From Auanema rhodensis (taxonomy: Eukaryota > Nematoda > Chromadorea > Rhabditida > Rhabditidae): a stretch of DNA of 64,000 nucleotides. The position numbers were made by a program, and so were the translations under genes. Location: the NCBI GenBank assembly GCA_964057225.1, contig OZ059894.1, positions 20,862,476 through 20,926,475 on the forward strand, read 5' to 3'. This document shows, piece by piece, positions 50,193 through 63,881 of this stretch. Below the pieces are notes generated by a model, which did not search any database, was not told the origin of the DNA, and saw nothing but the letters and a program-made list of their open reading frames with translations. The stretch's first letter is position 1. Every line of letters begins with the position of its first letter.

Positions 50193-52298
50193 TGCTTCCA
50201 AAAACATTTTGACAAAAATTTTTTCGAAAAATTGCAAAATAATTTAGCAAAAAGTAGATGTTTTTAGATTCCATTTTTCAAGGCAAAGACGATGGACAAT
50301 GTTATTCAACGAAAAAATTGATTCTTCAGGGTGAAAATCGAGGATATAAGTGTAAACTTATATCAGTTGATATCTCGGTGCATTTTTAAGCTAGCGCAAA
50401 TCTGATAACACAGAACGACGCAGCTTAAAAATTCGCATCGAATGCACTATACTACATTGAGAAACGCTTAATACAAAAATTAGTTATGATCGTTTGAAAA
50501 ATGATGCATTAGTGTATGTTGAGTTTCCATGTACACTCAACATTGATTCCAAAAACATTTTGACAAAAATTTTTTCGAAAAATTTCGAAATAATTTAGCA
50601 AAAAGTAGATGTTTTTAGATTCCATTTTTCAAGGCAAAGACGATGGACAATGTTATTCAACGAAAAAATTAATTCTTCAGGGTGAAAATCGAGGATATAA
50701 GTGTGAACATATATCAGTTGATATCTCGGTGCATTTTTAAGCTAGCGCAAATCTGATAACACAGATCGACGCAGCTTCAAAATCCGCATCGAATGCACTA
50801 TACTACATTGCGAAACGCTTAATACAAAAATTAGTTATGATCGTTTGAAAAATGATGCATTAGTGTATGTTGAGTTTCCATGTACACTCAACATTGCTTC
50901 CAAAAACATTTTGACAAAAATTTTTTCAAAAAATTTCAAAATAATTTAGCAAAAAGTAGATGTTTTTAGATTCCATTTTTCAAGGCAAAGACGATGGACA
51001 ATGTTATTCAACGAAAAAATTAATTCTTCAGGGTGAAAATCGAGGATATAAGTGTGAACTTATATCAGTTGATATCTCGGTGCATTTTTAAGCTAGCGCA
51101 AATCTGATAACACAGATCGACGCAGCTTCAAAATCCGCATCGAATGCACTATACTACATTGAGAAACGCTTAATACAAAAATTAGTTATGATCGTTTGAA
51201 AAATGATGCATTAGTGTATGTTGAGTTTCCATGTACACTCAACATTGCTTCCAAAAACATTTTGACAAAAATTTTTTCGAAAAATTTCGAAATAATTTAG
51301 CAAAAAGTAGATGTTTTTAGATTCCATTTTTCAAGGCAAAGACGATGGACAATGTTATTCAACGAAAAAATTAATTCTTCAGGGTGAAAATCGAGGATAT
51401 AAGTGTGAACTTATATCAGTTGATATCTCGGTGCATTTTTAAGCTAGCGCAAATCTGATAACACAGATCGACGCAGCTTAAAAATTCGCATCGAATGCAC
51501 TATACTACATTGAGAAACGCTGAATACAAAAATTAGTTATGATCGTTTGAAAAATGATGCATTAGTGTATGTTGAGTTTCCATGTACACTCAACATTGCT
51601 TCCAAAAACATTTTGACAAAAATTTTTTCGAAAAATTTCAAAATAATTTAGCAAACAGTAGATGTTTTTAGATTCCATTTTTCAAGGCAAAGACGATGGA
51701 CAATGTTATTCAACGAAAAAATTGATTCTTCAGGGTGAAAATCGAGGATATAAGTGTGAACTTATATCAGTTGATATCTCGGTGCATTTTTAAGCTAGCG
51801 CAAATCTGATAACACAGATCGACGCAGCTTAAAAATCCGCATCGAATGCACTATACTACATTGAGAAACGCTTAATACAAAAATTAGTTATGATCGTTTG
51901 AAAAATGATGCATTAGTGTATGTTGAGTTTCCATGTACACTCAACATTGCTTCCAAAAACATTTTGACAAAAATTTTTTCGAAAAATTTCAAAATAATTT
52001 AGCAAAAAGTAGATGTTTTTAGATTCCTTTTTTCAAGGCAAAGACGATGGACAATGTTATTCAACGAAAAAATTAATTCTTCAGGGTGAAAATCGAGGAT
52101 ATAAGTGTGAACTTATATCAGTTGATATCTCGGTGCATTTTTAAGCTAGCGCAAATCTGATAACACAGATCGACGCAACTTAAAAATCCGCATCGAATGC
52201 ACTATACTACATTGAGAAACGCTTAATACAAAAATTAGTTATGATCGTTTGAAAAATGATGCATTAGTGTATGTTGAGTTTCCATGTACACTCAACAT
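50193..52298. repeat. Six-monomer HOR, copy 3
   Basis: It repeats the six-unit order of 44577-46682 and 46683-48788, 3510 bp (10 monomers) after copy 2. Copy-specific changes are ACATTGATTCC at the start of unit 2 and GCAAACAGTAG in unit 5. The following unit (52299) is another class N unit but with AAAATGTTTTCG and TATAAATGTAAAC, so a fourth copy does not follow. Confidence 0.87.
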
Positions 52299-52649
52299 TG
52301 CTTCCAAAAACATTTTGACAAAAATGTTTTCGAAAAATTTCAAAATAATTTAGCAAAAAGTAGATGTTTTTAGATTCCATTTTTCAAGGCAAAGACGATG
52401 GACAATGTTATTCAACGAAAAAATTGATTCTTCAGGGTGAAAATCGAGGATATAAATGTAAACTTATATCAGTTGATATCTCGGTGCATTTTTAAGCTAG
52501 CGCAAATCTGATAACACAGAACGACGCAGCTTAAAAATTCGCATCGAATGCACTATACTACATTGAGAAACGCTTAATACAAAAATTAGTTATGATCGTT
52601 TGAAAAATGATGCATTAGTGTATGTTGAGTTTCCATGTACACTCAACAT
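52299..52649. repeat. Class N monomer with private changes
   Basis: It has A162, A223 and T241, with AAAATGTTTTCG near 52321 and TATAAATGTAAAC near 52453. The G158A change breaks one pair of inverted repeat 1. The unit links copy 3 of the six-monomer HOR to the class C run. Confidence 0.75.
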
Positions 52650-54404
52650 TGCTTCCAAAAACATTTTGACAAAAATTTTTTCGAAAAATTTCGAAATAAT
52701 TTAGCAAAAAGTAGATGTTTTTAGATTCCATTTTTCAAGGCAAAGACGATGGACAATGTTATTCAACGAAAAAATTAATTCTTCAGGGTGAAAATCGAGG
52801 ATATAAGTGTGAACTTATATCAGTTGATATCTCGGTGCATTTTTAAGCTAGCGCAAATCTGATAACACAGATCGACGCAGCTTCAAAATCCGCATCGAAT
52901 GCACTATACTACATTGAGAAACGCTTAATACAAAAATTAGTTATGATCGTTTGAAAAATGATGCATTAGTGTATGTTGAGTTTCCATGTACACTCAACAT
53001 TGCTTCCAAAAACATTTTGACAAAAATTTTTTCGAAAAATTTCGAAATAATTTAGCAAAAAGTAGATGTTTTTAGATTCCATTTTTCAAGGCAAAGACGA
53101 TGGACAATGTTATTCAACGAAAAAATTAATTCTTCAGGGTGAAAATCGAGGATATAAGTGTGAACTTATATCAGTTGATATCTCGGTGCATTTTTAAGCT
53201 AGCGCAAATCTGATAACACAGATCGACGCAGCTTCAAAATCCGCATCGAATGCACTATACTACATTGAGAAACGCTTAATACAAAAATTAGTTATGATCG
53301 TTTGAAAAATGATGCATTAGTGTATGTTGAGTTTCCATGTACACTCAACATTGCTTCCAAAAACATTTTGACAAAAATTTTTTCGAAAAATTTCGAAATA
53401 ATTTAGCAAAAAGTAGATGTTTTTAGATTCCATTTTTCAAGGCAAAGACGATGGACAATGTTATTCAACGAAAAAATTAATTCTTCAGGGTGAAAATCGA
53501 GGATATAAGTGTGAACTTATATCAGTTGATATCTCGGTGCATTTTTAAGCTAGCGCAAATCTGATAACACAGATCGACGCAGCTTCAAAATCCGCATCGA
53601 ATGCACTATACTACATTGAGAAACGCTTAATACAAAAATTAGTTATGATCGTTTGAAAAATGATGCATTAGTGTATGTTGAGTTTCCATGTACACTCAAC
53701 ATTGCTTCCAAAAACATTTTGACAAAAATTTTTTCGAAAAATTTCGAAATAATTTAGCAAAAAGTAGATGTTTTTAGATTCCTTTTTTCAAGGCAAAGAC
53801 GATGGACAATGTTATTCAACGAAAAAATTAATTCTTCAGGGTGAAAATCGAGGATATAAGTGTGAACTTATATCAGTTGATATCTCGGTGCATTTTTAAG
53901 CTAGCGCAAATCTGATAACACAGATCGACGCAGCTTCAAAATCCGCATCGAATGCACTATACTACATTGAGAAACGCTTAATACAAAAATTAGTTATGAT
54001 CGTTTGAAAAATGATGCATTAGTGTATGTTGAGTTTCCATGTACACTCAATATTGCTTCCAAAAACATTTTGACAAAAATTTTTTCGAAAAATTTCGAAA
54101 TAATTTAGCAAAAAGTAGATGTTTTTAGATTCCTTTTTTCAAGGCAAAGACGATGGACAATGTTATTCAACGAAAAAATTAATTCTTCAGGGTGAAAATC
54201 GAGGATATAAGTGTGAACTTATATCAGTTGATATCTCGGTGCATTTTTAAGCTAGCGCAAATCTGATAACACAGATCGACGCAGCTTCAAAATCCGCATC
54301 GAATGCACTATACTACATTGAGAAACGCTTAATACAAAAATTAGTTATGATCGTTTGAAAAATGATGCATTAGTGTATGTTGAGTTTCCATGTACACTCA
54401 ACAT
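52650..54404. repeat. Run of five class C monomers
   Basis: Five consecutive units all have G44, A128 and C235. The first three look identical to each other with A81, and the last two have T81. A CAATATTGC change marks the end of the unit at 53703. This is the only place in the window where one class runs uninterrupted for five units, so the amplified unit here is the single 351-bp monomer. Confidence 0.85.
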
Positions 54405-54755
54405 TGCTTCCAAAAACATTTTGACAAAAATTTTTTCGAAAAATTTCAAAATAATTTAGCAAAAAGTAGATGTTTTTAGATTCCATTTTTCAAGGCAAAG
54501 ACGATGGACAATGTTATTCAACGAAAGAATTAATTCTTCAGGGTGAAAATCGAGGATATAAGTGTAAACTTATATCAGTTGATATCTCGGTGCATTTTTA
54601 AGCTAGCGCAAATCTGATAACACAGAACGACGCAGCTTAAAAATTCGCATCGAATGCACTATACTACATTGAGAAACGCTTAATACAAAAATTAGTTATG
54701 ATCGTTTGAAAAATGATGCATTAGTGTATGTTGAGTTTCCATGTACACTCAACAT
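54405..54755. repeat. Class N-like unit before the five-monomer HOR
   Basis: It has A81, A128, A162, A223 and T241, with the private CGAAAGAATTAATTC near 54526. It resembles the fourth unit of the five-monomer HOR that follows and may be the remnant of a partial earlier copy. Confidence 0.72.
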
Positions 54756-57700
54756 TGCTTCCAAAAACATTTTGACAAAAATTTTTTCGAAAAATTTCGA
54801 AATAATTTAGCAAAAAGTAGATGTTTTTAGATTCCTTTTTTCAAGGCAAAGACGATGGACAATGTTATTCAACGAAAAAATTAATTCTTCAGGGTGAAAA
54901 TCGAGGATAAAAGTGTGAACTTATATCAGTTGATATCTCGGTGCATTTTTAAGCTAGCGCAAATCTGATAACACAGATCGACGCAGCTTAAAAATCCGCA
55001 TCGAATGCACTATACTACATTGAGAAACGCTTAATACAAAAATTAGTTATGATCGTTTGAAAAATGATGCATTAGTGTATGTTGAGTTTCCATGTACACT
55101 CAACATTGCTTCCAAAAACATTTTGACAAAAATTTTTTCGAAAAATTTCGAAATAATTTAGCAAAAAGTAGATGTTTTTAGATTCCATTTTTCAAGGCAA
55201 AGACGATGGACAATGTTATTCAACGAAAAACTTAATTCTTCAGGGTGAAAATCGAGGATATAAGTGTAAACTTATATCAGTTGATATCTCGGTGCATTTT
55301 TAAGCTAGCGCAAATCTGATAACACAGAACGACGCAGCTTAAAAATTCGCATCGAACGCACTATACTACATTGAGAAACGCTTAATACAAAAATTAGTTA
55401 TGATCGTTTGAAAAATGATGCATTAGTGTATGTTGAGTTTCCATGTACACTCAACATTGCTTCCAAAAACATTTTGACAAAAATTTTTTCGAAAAATTTC
55501 GAAATAATTTAGCAAAAAGTAGATGTTTTTAGATTCCTTTTTTCAAGGCAAAGACGATGGACAATGTTATTCAACGAAAAAATTAATTCTTCAGGGTGAA
55601 AATCGAGGATATAAGTGTGAACTTATATCAGTTGATATCTCGGTGCATTTTTAAGCTAGCGCAAATCTGATAACACAGATCGACGCAGCTTCAAAATCCG
55701 CATCGAATGCACTATACTACATTGAGAAACGCTTAATACAAAAATTAGTTATGATCGTTTGAAAAATGATGCATTAGTGTATGTTGAGTTTCCATGTACA
55801 CTCAACATTGCTTCCAAAAACATTTTGACAAAAATTTTTTCGAAAAATTTCAAAATAATTTAGCAAAAAGTAGATGTTTTTAGATTCCATTTTTCAAGGC
55901 AAAGACGATGGACAATGTTATTCAACGAAAAAATTAATTCTTCAGGGTGAAAATCGAGGATATAAGTGTAAACTTATATCAGTTGATATCTCGGTGCATT
56001 TTTAAGCTAGCGCAAATCTGATAACACAGAACGACGCAGCTTAAAAATTCGCATCGAATGCACTATACTACATTGAGAAACGCTCAATACAAAAATTAGT
56101 TATGATCGTTTGAAAAATGATGCATTAGTGTATGTTGAGTTTCCATGTACACTCAACATTGCTTCCAAAAACATTTTGACAAAAATTTTTTCAAAAAATT
56201 TCGAAATAATTTAGCAAAAAGTAGATGTTTTTAGATTCCTTTTTTCAAGGCAAAGACGATGGACAATGTTATTCAACGAAAAAATTAATTCTTCAGGGTG
56301 AAAATCGAGGATATAAGTGTGAACTTATATCAGTTGATATCTCGGTGCATTTTTAAGCTAGCGCAAATCTGAGAACACAGATCGACGCAGCTTAAAAATC
56401 CGCATCGAATGCACTATACTACATTGAGAAACACTTAATACAAAAATTAGTTATGATCGTTTGAAAAATGATGCATTAGTGTATGTTGAGTTTCCATGTA
56501 CACTCAACATTGCTTCCAAAAACATTTTGACAAAAATTTTTTCGAAAAATTTCGAAATAATTTAGCAAAAAGTAGATGTTTTTAGATTCCTTTTTTCAAG
56601 GCAAAGACGATGGACAATGTTATTCAACGAAAAAATTAATTCTTCAGGGTGAAAATCGAGGATAAAAGTGTGAACTTATATCAGTTGATATCTCGGTGCA
56701 TTTTTAAGCTAGCGCAAATCTGATAACACAGATCGACGCAGCTTAAAAATCCGCATCGAATGCACTATACTACATTGAGAAACGCTTAATACAAAAATTA
56801 GTTATGATCGTTTGAAAAATGATGCATTAGTGTATGTTGAGTTTCCATGTACACTCAACATTGCTTCCAAAAACATTTTGACAAAAATTTTTTCGAAAAA
56901 TTTCGAAATAATTTAGCAAAAAGTAGATGTTTTTAGATTCCATTTTTCAAGGCAAAGACGATGGACAATGTTATTCAACGAAAAACTTAATTCTTCAGGG
57001 TGAAAATCGAGGATATAAGTGTAAACTTATATCAGTTGATATCTCGGTGCATTTTTAAGCTAGCGCAAATCTGATAACACAGAACGACGCAGCTTAAAAA
57101 TTCGCATCGAACGCACTATACTACATTGAGAAACGCTTAATACAAAAATTAGTTATGATCGTTTGAAAAATGATGCATTAGTGTATGTTGAGTTTCCATG
57201 TACACTCAACATTGCTTCCAAAAACATTTTGACAAAAATTTTTTCGAAAAATTTCGAAATAATTTAGCAAAAAGTAGATGTTTTTAGATTCCTTTTTTCA
57301 AGGCAAAGACGATGGACAATGTTATTCAACGAAAAAATTAATTCTTCAGGGTGAAAATCGAGGATATAAGTGTGAACTTATATCAGTTGATATCTCGGTG
57401 CATTTTTAAGCTAGCGCAAATCTGATAACACAGATCGACGCAGCTTCAAAATCCGCATCGAATGCACTATACTACATTGAGAAACGCTTAATACAAAAAT
57501 TAGTTATGATCGTTTGAAAAATGATGCATTAGTGTATGTTGAGTTTCCATGTACACTCAACATTGCTTCCAAAAACATTTTGACAAAAATTTTTTCGAAA
57601 AATTTCAAAATAATTTAGCAAAAAGTAGATGTTTTTAGATTCCATTTTTCAAGGCAAAGACGATGGACAATGTTATTCAACGAAAAAATTAATTCTTCAG

Positions 57701-58265
57701 GGTGAAAATCGAGGATATAAGTGTAAACTTATATCAGTTGATATCTCGGTGCATTTTCAAGCTAGCGCAAATCTGATAACACAGAACGACGCAGCTTAAA
57801 AATTCGCATCGAATGCACTATACTACATTGAGAAACGCTCAATACAAAAATTAGTTATGATCGTTTGAAAAATGATGCATTAGTGTATGTTGAGTTTCCA
57901 TGTACACTCAACATTGCTTCCAAAAACATTTTGACAAAAATTTTTTCGAAAAATTTCGAAATAATTTAGCAAAAAGTAGATGTTTTTAGATTCCTTTTTT
58001 CAAGGCAAAGACGATGGACAATGTTATTCAACGAAAAAATTAATTCTTCAGGGTGAAAATCGAGGATATAAGTGTGAACTTATATCAGTTGATATCTCGG
58101 TGCATTTTTAAGCTAGCGCAAATCTGAGAACACAGATCGACGCAGCTTAAAAATCCGCATCGAATGCACTATACTACATTGAGAAACACTTAATACAAAA
58201 ATTAGTTATGATCGTTTGAAAAATGATGCATTAGTGTATGTTGAGTTTCCATGTACACTCAACAT
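54756..58265. repeat. Five-monomer HOR (2 x 1755 bp)
   Basis: 54756-56510 is followed directly by 56511-58265. Shared private markers in order are T155A (GAGGATAAAAGTG); AAAAACTTAATTC with ATCGAACGCAC; G44/T81 with C235; class N with CGCTCAATAC; and CTGAGAACAC with AAACACTTAAT. Differences are TTTTCAAAAAATTTC at 56160, absent from its partner at 57915, and C195 at 57564, where the partner at 55809 has T195. Confidence 0.88.
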
Positions 58266-59669
58266 TGCTTCCAAAAACATTTTGACAAAAATTTTTTCGA
58301 AAAATTTCAAAATAATTTAGCAAAAAGTAGATGTTTTTAGATTCCTTTTTTCAAGGCAAAGACGATGGACAATGTTATTCAACGAAAAAATTAATTCTTC
58401 AGGGTGAAAATCGAGGATATAAGTGTGAACTTATATCAGTTGATATCTCGGTGCATTTTCAAGCTAGCGCAAATCTGATAACACAGATCGACGCAGCTTA
58501 AAAATCCGCATCGAATGCACTATACTACATTGAGAAACGCTTAATACAAAAATTAGTTATGATCGTTTGAAAAATGATGCATTAGTGTATGTTGAGTTTC
58601 CATGTACACTCAACATTGCTTCCAAAAACATTTTGACAAAAATTTTTTCGAAAAATTTCAAAATAATTTAGCAAAAAGTAGATGTTTTTAGATTCCATTT
58701 TTCAAGGCAAAGACGATGGACAATGTTATTCAACGAAAAAATTAATTCTTCAGGGTGAAAATCGAGGATATAAGTGTAAACTTATATCAGTTGATATCTC
58801 GGTGCATTTTTAAGCTAGCGCAAATCTGATAACACAGAACGACGCAGCTTAAAAATTCGCATCGAATGCACTATACTACATTGAAAAACGCTCAATACAA
58901 AAATTAGTTATGATCGTTTGAAAAATGATGCATTAGTGTATGTTGAGTTTCCATGTACACTCAACATTGCTTCCAAAAACATTTTGACAAAAATTTTTTC
59001 GAAAAATTTCGAAATAATTTAGCAAAAAGTAGATGTTTTTAGATTCCTTTTTTCAAGGCAAAGACGATGGACAATGTTATTCAACGAAAAAATTAATTCT
59101 TCAGGGTGAAAATCGAGGATATAAGTGTGAACTTATATCAGTTGATATCTCGGTGCATTTTTAAGCTAGCGCAAATCTGAGAACACAGATCGACGCAGCT
59201 TAAAAATCCGCATCGAATGCACTATACTACATTGAGAAACACTTAATACAAAAATTAGTTATGATCGTTTGAAAAATGATGCATTAGTGTATGTTGAGTT
59301 TCCATGTACACTCAACATTGCTTCCAAAAACATTTTGACAAAAATTTTTTCGAAAAATTTCAAAATAATTTAGCAAAAAGTAGATGTTTTTAGATTCCTT
59401 TTTTCAAGGCAAAGACGATGGACAATGTTATTCAACGAAAAAATTAATTCTTCAGGGTGAAAATCGAGGATATAAGTGTGAACTTATATCAGTTGATATC
59501 TCGGTGCATTTTCAAGCTAGCGCAAATCTGATAACACAGATCGACGCAGCTTAAAAATCCGCATCGAATGCACTATACTACATTGAGAAACGCTTAATAC
59601 AAAAATTAGTTATGATCGTTTGAAAAATGATGCATTAGTGTATGTTGAGTTTCCATGTACACTCAACAT
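57564..59669. repeat. Three-monomer HOR (2 x 1053 bp)
   Basis: 57564-58616 and 58617-59669 share the order class N with CGCTCAATAC; G44/T81 with CTGAGAACAC and AAACACTTAAT; T81 with C195 and G231. The first copy overlaps the last two units of the five-monomer HOR, so the 3-monomer duplication reused part of it. Copy 2 unit 1 differs by ATTGAAAAACG and T195. Confidence 0.83.
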
Positions 59670-62600
59670 TGCTTCCAAAAACATTTTGACAAAAATTTTT
59701 TCGAGAAATTTCAAAATAATTTAGCAAAAAGTAGATGTTTTTAGATTCCTTTTTTCAAGGCAAAGACGATGGACAATGTTATTCAACGAAAAAATTAATT
59801 CTTCAGGGTGAAAATCGAGGATATAAGTGTGAACTTATATCAGTTGATATCTCGGTGCATTTTCAAGCTAGCGCAAATCTGATAACACAGATCGACGCAG
59901 CTTAAAAATCCGCATCGAATGCACTATACTACATTGAGAAACGCTTAATACAAAAATTAGTTATGATCGTTTGAAAAATGATGCATTAGTGTATGTTGAG
60001 TTTCCATGTACACTCAACATTGCTTCCAAAAACATTTTGACAAAAATTTTTTCGAAAAATTTCAAAATAATTTAGCAAAAAGTAGATGTTTTTAGATTCC
60101 TTTTTTCAAGGCAAAGACGATGGACAATGTTATTCAACGAAAAAATTAATTCTTCAGGGTGAAAATCGAGGATATAAGTGTGAACTTATATCAGTTGATA
60201 TCTCGGTGCATTTTTAAGCTAGCGCAAATCTGATAACACAGAACGACGCAGCTTAAAAATCCGCATCGAATGCACTATACTACATTGAGAAACGCTTAAT
60301 ACAAAAATTAGTTATGATCGTTTGAAAAATGATGCATTAGTGTATGTTGAGTTTCCATGTACACTCAACATTGCTTCCAAAAACATTTTGACAAAAATTT
60401 TTTCGAGAAATTTCAAAATAATTTAGCAAAAAGTAGATGTTTTTAGATTCCTTTTTTCAAGGCAAAGACGATGGACAATGTTATTCAACGAAAAAATTAA
60501 TTCTTCAGGGTGAAAATCGAGGATATAAGTGTGAACTTATATCAGTTGATATCTCGGTGCATTTTCAAGCTAGCGCAAATCTGATAACACAGATCGACGC
60601 AACTTAAAAATCCGCATCGAATGCACTATACTACATTGAGAAACGCTTAATACAAAAATTAGTTATGATCGTTTGAAAAATGATGCATTAGTGTATGTTG
60701 AGTTTCCATGTACACTCAACATTGCTTCCAAAAACATTTTGACAAAAATTTTTTCGAAAAATTTCAAAATAATTTAGCAAAAAGTAGATGTTTTTAGATT
60801 CCTTTTTTCAAGGCAAAGACGATGGACAATGTTATTCAACGAAAAAATTAATTCTTCAGGGTGAAAATCGAGGATATAAGTGTGAACTTATATCAGTTGA
60901 TATCTCGGTGCATTTTTAAGCTAGCGCAAATCTGATAACACAGATCGACGCAGCTTCAAAATCCGCATCGAATGCACTATACTACATTGAGAAACGCTTA
61001 ATACAAAAATTAGTTATGATCGTTTGAAAAATAATGCATTAGTGTATGTTGAGTTTCCATGTACACTCAACATTGCTTCCAAAAACATTTTGACAAAAAT
61101 TTTTTCGAGAAATTTCAAAATAATTTAGCAAAAAGTAGATGTTTTTAGATTCCTTTTTTCAAGGCAAAGACGATGGACAATGTTATTCAACGAAAAAATT
61201 AATTCTTCAGGGTGAAAATCGAGGATATAAGTGTGAACTTATATCAGTTGATATCTCGGTGCATTTTTAAGCTAGCGCAAATCTGATAACACAGAACGAC
61301 GCAACTTAAAAATCCGCATCGAATGCACTATACTACATTGAGAAACGCTTAATACAAAAATTAGTTATGATCGTTTGAAAAATGATGCATTAGTGTATGT
61401 TGAGTTTCCATGTACACTCAACATTGCTTCCAAAAACATTTTGACAAAAATTTTTTCGAAAAATTTCAAAATAATTTAGCAAAAAGTAGATGTTTTTAGA
61501 TTCCTTTTTTCAAGGCAAAGACGATGGACAATGTTATTCAACGAAAAAATTAATTCTTCAGGGTGAAAATCGAGGATATAAGTGTGAACTTATATCAGTT
61601 GATATCTCGGTGCATTTTTAAGCTAGCGCAAATCTGATAACACAGATCGACGCAGCTTCAAAATCCGCATCGAATGCACTATACTACATTGAGAAACACT
61701 TAATACAAAAATTAGTTATGATCGTTTGAAAAATGATGCATTAGTGTATGTTGAGTTTCCATGTACACTCAACATTGCTTCCAAAAACATTTTGACAAAA
61801 ATTTTTTCGAAAAATTTCAAAATAATTTAGCAAAAAGTAGATGTTTTTAGATTCCTTTTTTCAAGGCAAAGACGATGGACAATGTTATTCAACGAAAAAA
61901 TTAATTCTTCAGGGTGAAAATCGAGGATATAAGTGTAAACTTATATCAGTTGATATCTCGGTGCATTTTTAAGCTAGCGCAAATCTGATAACACAGAACG
62001 ACGCAGCTTAAAAATTCGCATCGAATGCACTATACTACATTGAGAAACGCTTAATACAAAAATTAGTTATGATCGTTTGAAAAATGATGCATTAGTGTAT
62101 GTTGAGTTTCCATGTACACTCAACATTGCTTCCAAAAACATTTTGACAAAAATTTTTTCGAAAAATTTCAAAATAATTTAGCAAAAAGTAGATGTTTTTA
62201 GATTCCATTTTTCAAGGCAAAGACGATGGACAATGTTATTCAACGAAAAAATTAATTCTTCAGGGTGAAAATCGAGGATATAAGTGTAAACTTATATCAG
62301 TTGATATCTCGGTGCATTTTTAAGCTAGCGCAAATCTGATAACACAGAACGACGCAGCTTAAAAATTCGCATCGAATGCACTATACTACATTGAGAAACG
62401 CTCAATACAAAAATTAGTTATGATCGTTTGAAAAATGATGCATTAGTGTATGTTGAGTTTCCATGTACACTCAACATTGCTTCCAAAAACATTTTGACAA
62501 AAATTTTTTCGAAAAATTTCGAAATAATTTAGCAAAAAGTAGATGTTTTTAGATTTCTTTTTTCAAAACAAAGACGATGGACAATGTTATTCAACGAAAA

Positions 62601-63881
62601 AATTAATTCTTCAGGGTGAAAATCGAGGATATAAGTGTGAACTTATATCAGTTGATATCTCGGTGCATTTTCAAGCTAGCGCAAATCTGATAACACAGAT
62701 CGACGCAGCTTAAAAATCCGCATCGAATGCACTATACTACATTGAGAAACGCTTAATACAAAAATTAGTTATGATCGTTTGAAAAATGATGCATTAGTGT
62801 ATGTTGAGTTTCCATGTACACTCAACATTGCTTCCAAAAACATTTTGACAAAAATTTTTTCGAGAAATTTCAAAATAATTTAGCAAAAAGTAGATGTTTT
62901 TAGATTCCTTTTTTCAAGGCAAAGACGATGGACAATGTTATTCAACGAAAAAATTAATTCTTCAGGGTGAAAATCGAGGATATAAGTGTGAACTTATATC
63001 AGTTGATATCTCGGTGCATTTTCAAGCTAGCGCAAATCTGATAACACAGATCGACGCAGCTTAAAAATCCGCATCGAATGCACTATACTACATTGAGAAA
63101 CGCTTAATACAAAAATTAGTTATGATCGTTTGAAAAATGATGCATTAGTGTATGTTGAGTTTCCATGTACACTCAACATTGCTTCCAAAAACATTTTGAC
63201 AAAAATTTTTTCGAAAAATTTCAAAATAATTTAGCAAAAAGTAGATGTTTTTAGATTCCTTTTTTCAAGGCAAAGACGATGGACAATGTTATTCAACGAA
63301 AAAATTAATTCTTCAGGGTGAAAATCGAGGATATAAGTGTGAACTTATATCAGTTGATATCTCGGTGCATTTTTAAGCTAGCGCAAATCTGATAACACAG
63401 AACGACGCAGCTTAAAAATCCGCATCGAATGCACTATACTACATTGAGAAACGCTTAATACAAAAATTAGTTATGATCGTTTGAAAAATGATGCATTAGT
63501 GTATGTTGAGTTTCCATGTACACTCAACATTGCTTCCAAAAACATTTTGACAAAAATTTTTTCGAGAAATTTCAAAATAATTTAGCAAAAAGTAGATGTT
63601 TTTAGATTCCTTTTTTCAAGGCAAAGACGATGGACAATGTTATTCAACGAAAAAATTAATTCTTCAGGGTGAAAATCGAGGATATAAGTGTGAACTTATA
63701 TCAGTTGATATCTCGGTGCATTTTTAAGCTAGCGCAAATCTGATAACACAGATCGACGCAACTTAAAAATCCGCATCGAATGCACTATACTACATTGAGA
63801 AACGCTTAATACAAAAATTAGTTATGATCGTTTGAAAAATGATGCATTAGTGTATGTTGAGTTTCCATGTACACTCAACAT
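59670..63881. repeat. Class E-rich terminal stretch
   Basis: Class E units (TCGAGAAATTT) lie at 59670, 60372, 61074, 62829 and 63531, with T81 units between the first three, giving a loose 702-bp alternation. The trio 59670-60722 (E with C195; A223 with C241; E with A231) recurs at 62829-63881, except that the last unit has T195. Units 61776 and 62127 are class N-like. The unit at 62478 has AGATTTCTTTTTTCAAAACAAAG-type changes. A GAAAAATAATGC change lies near 61031. Confidence 0.75.
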
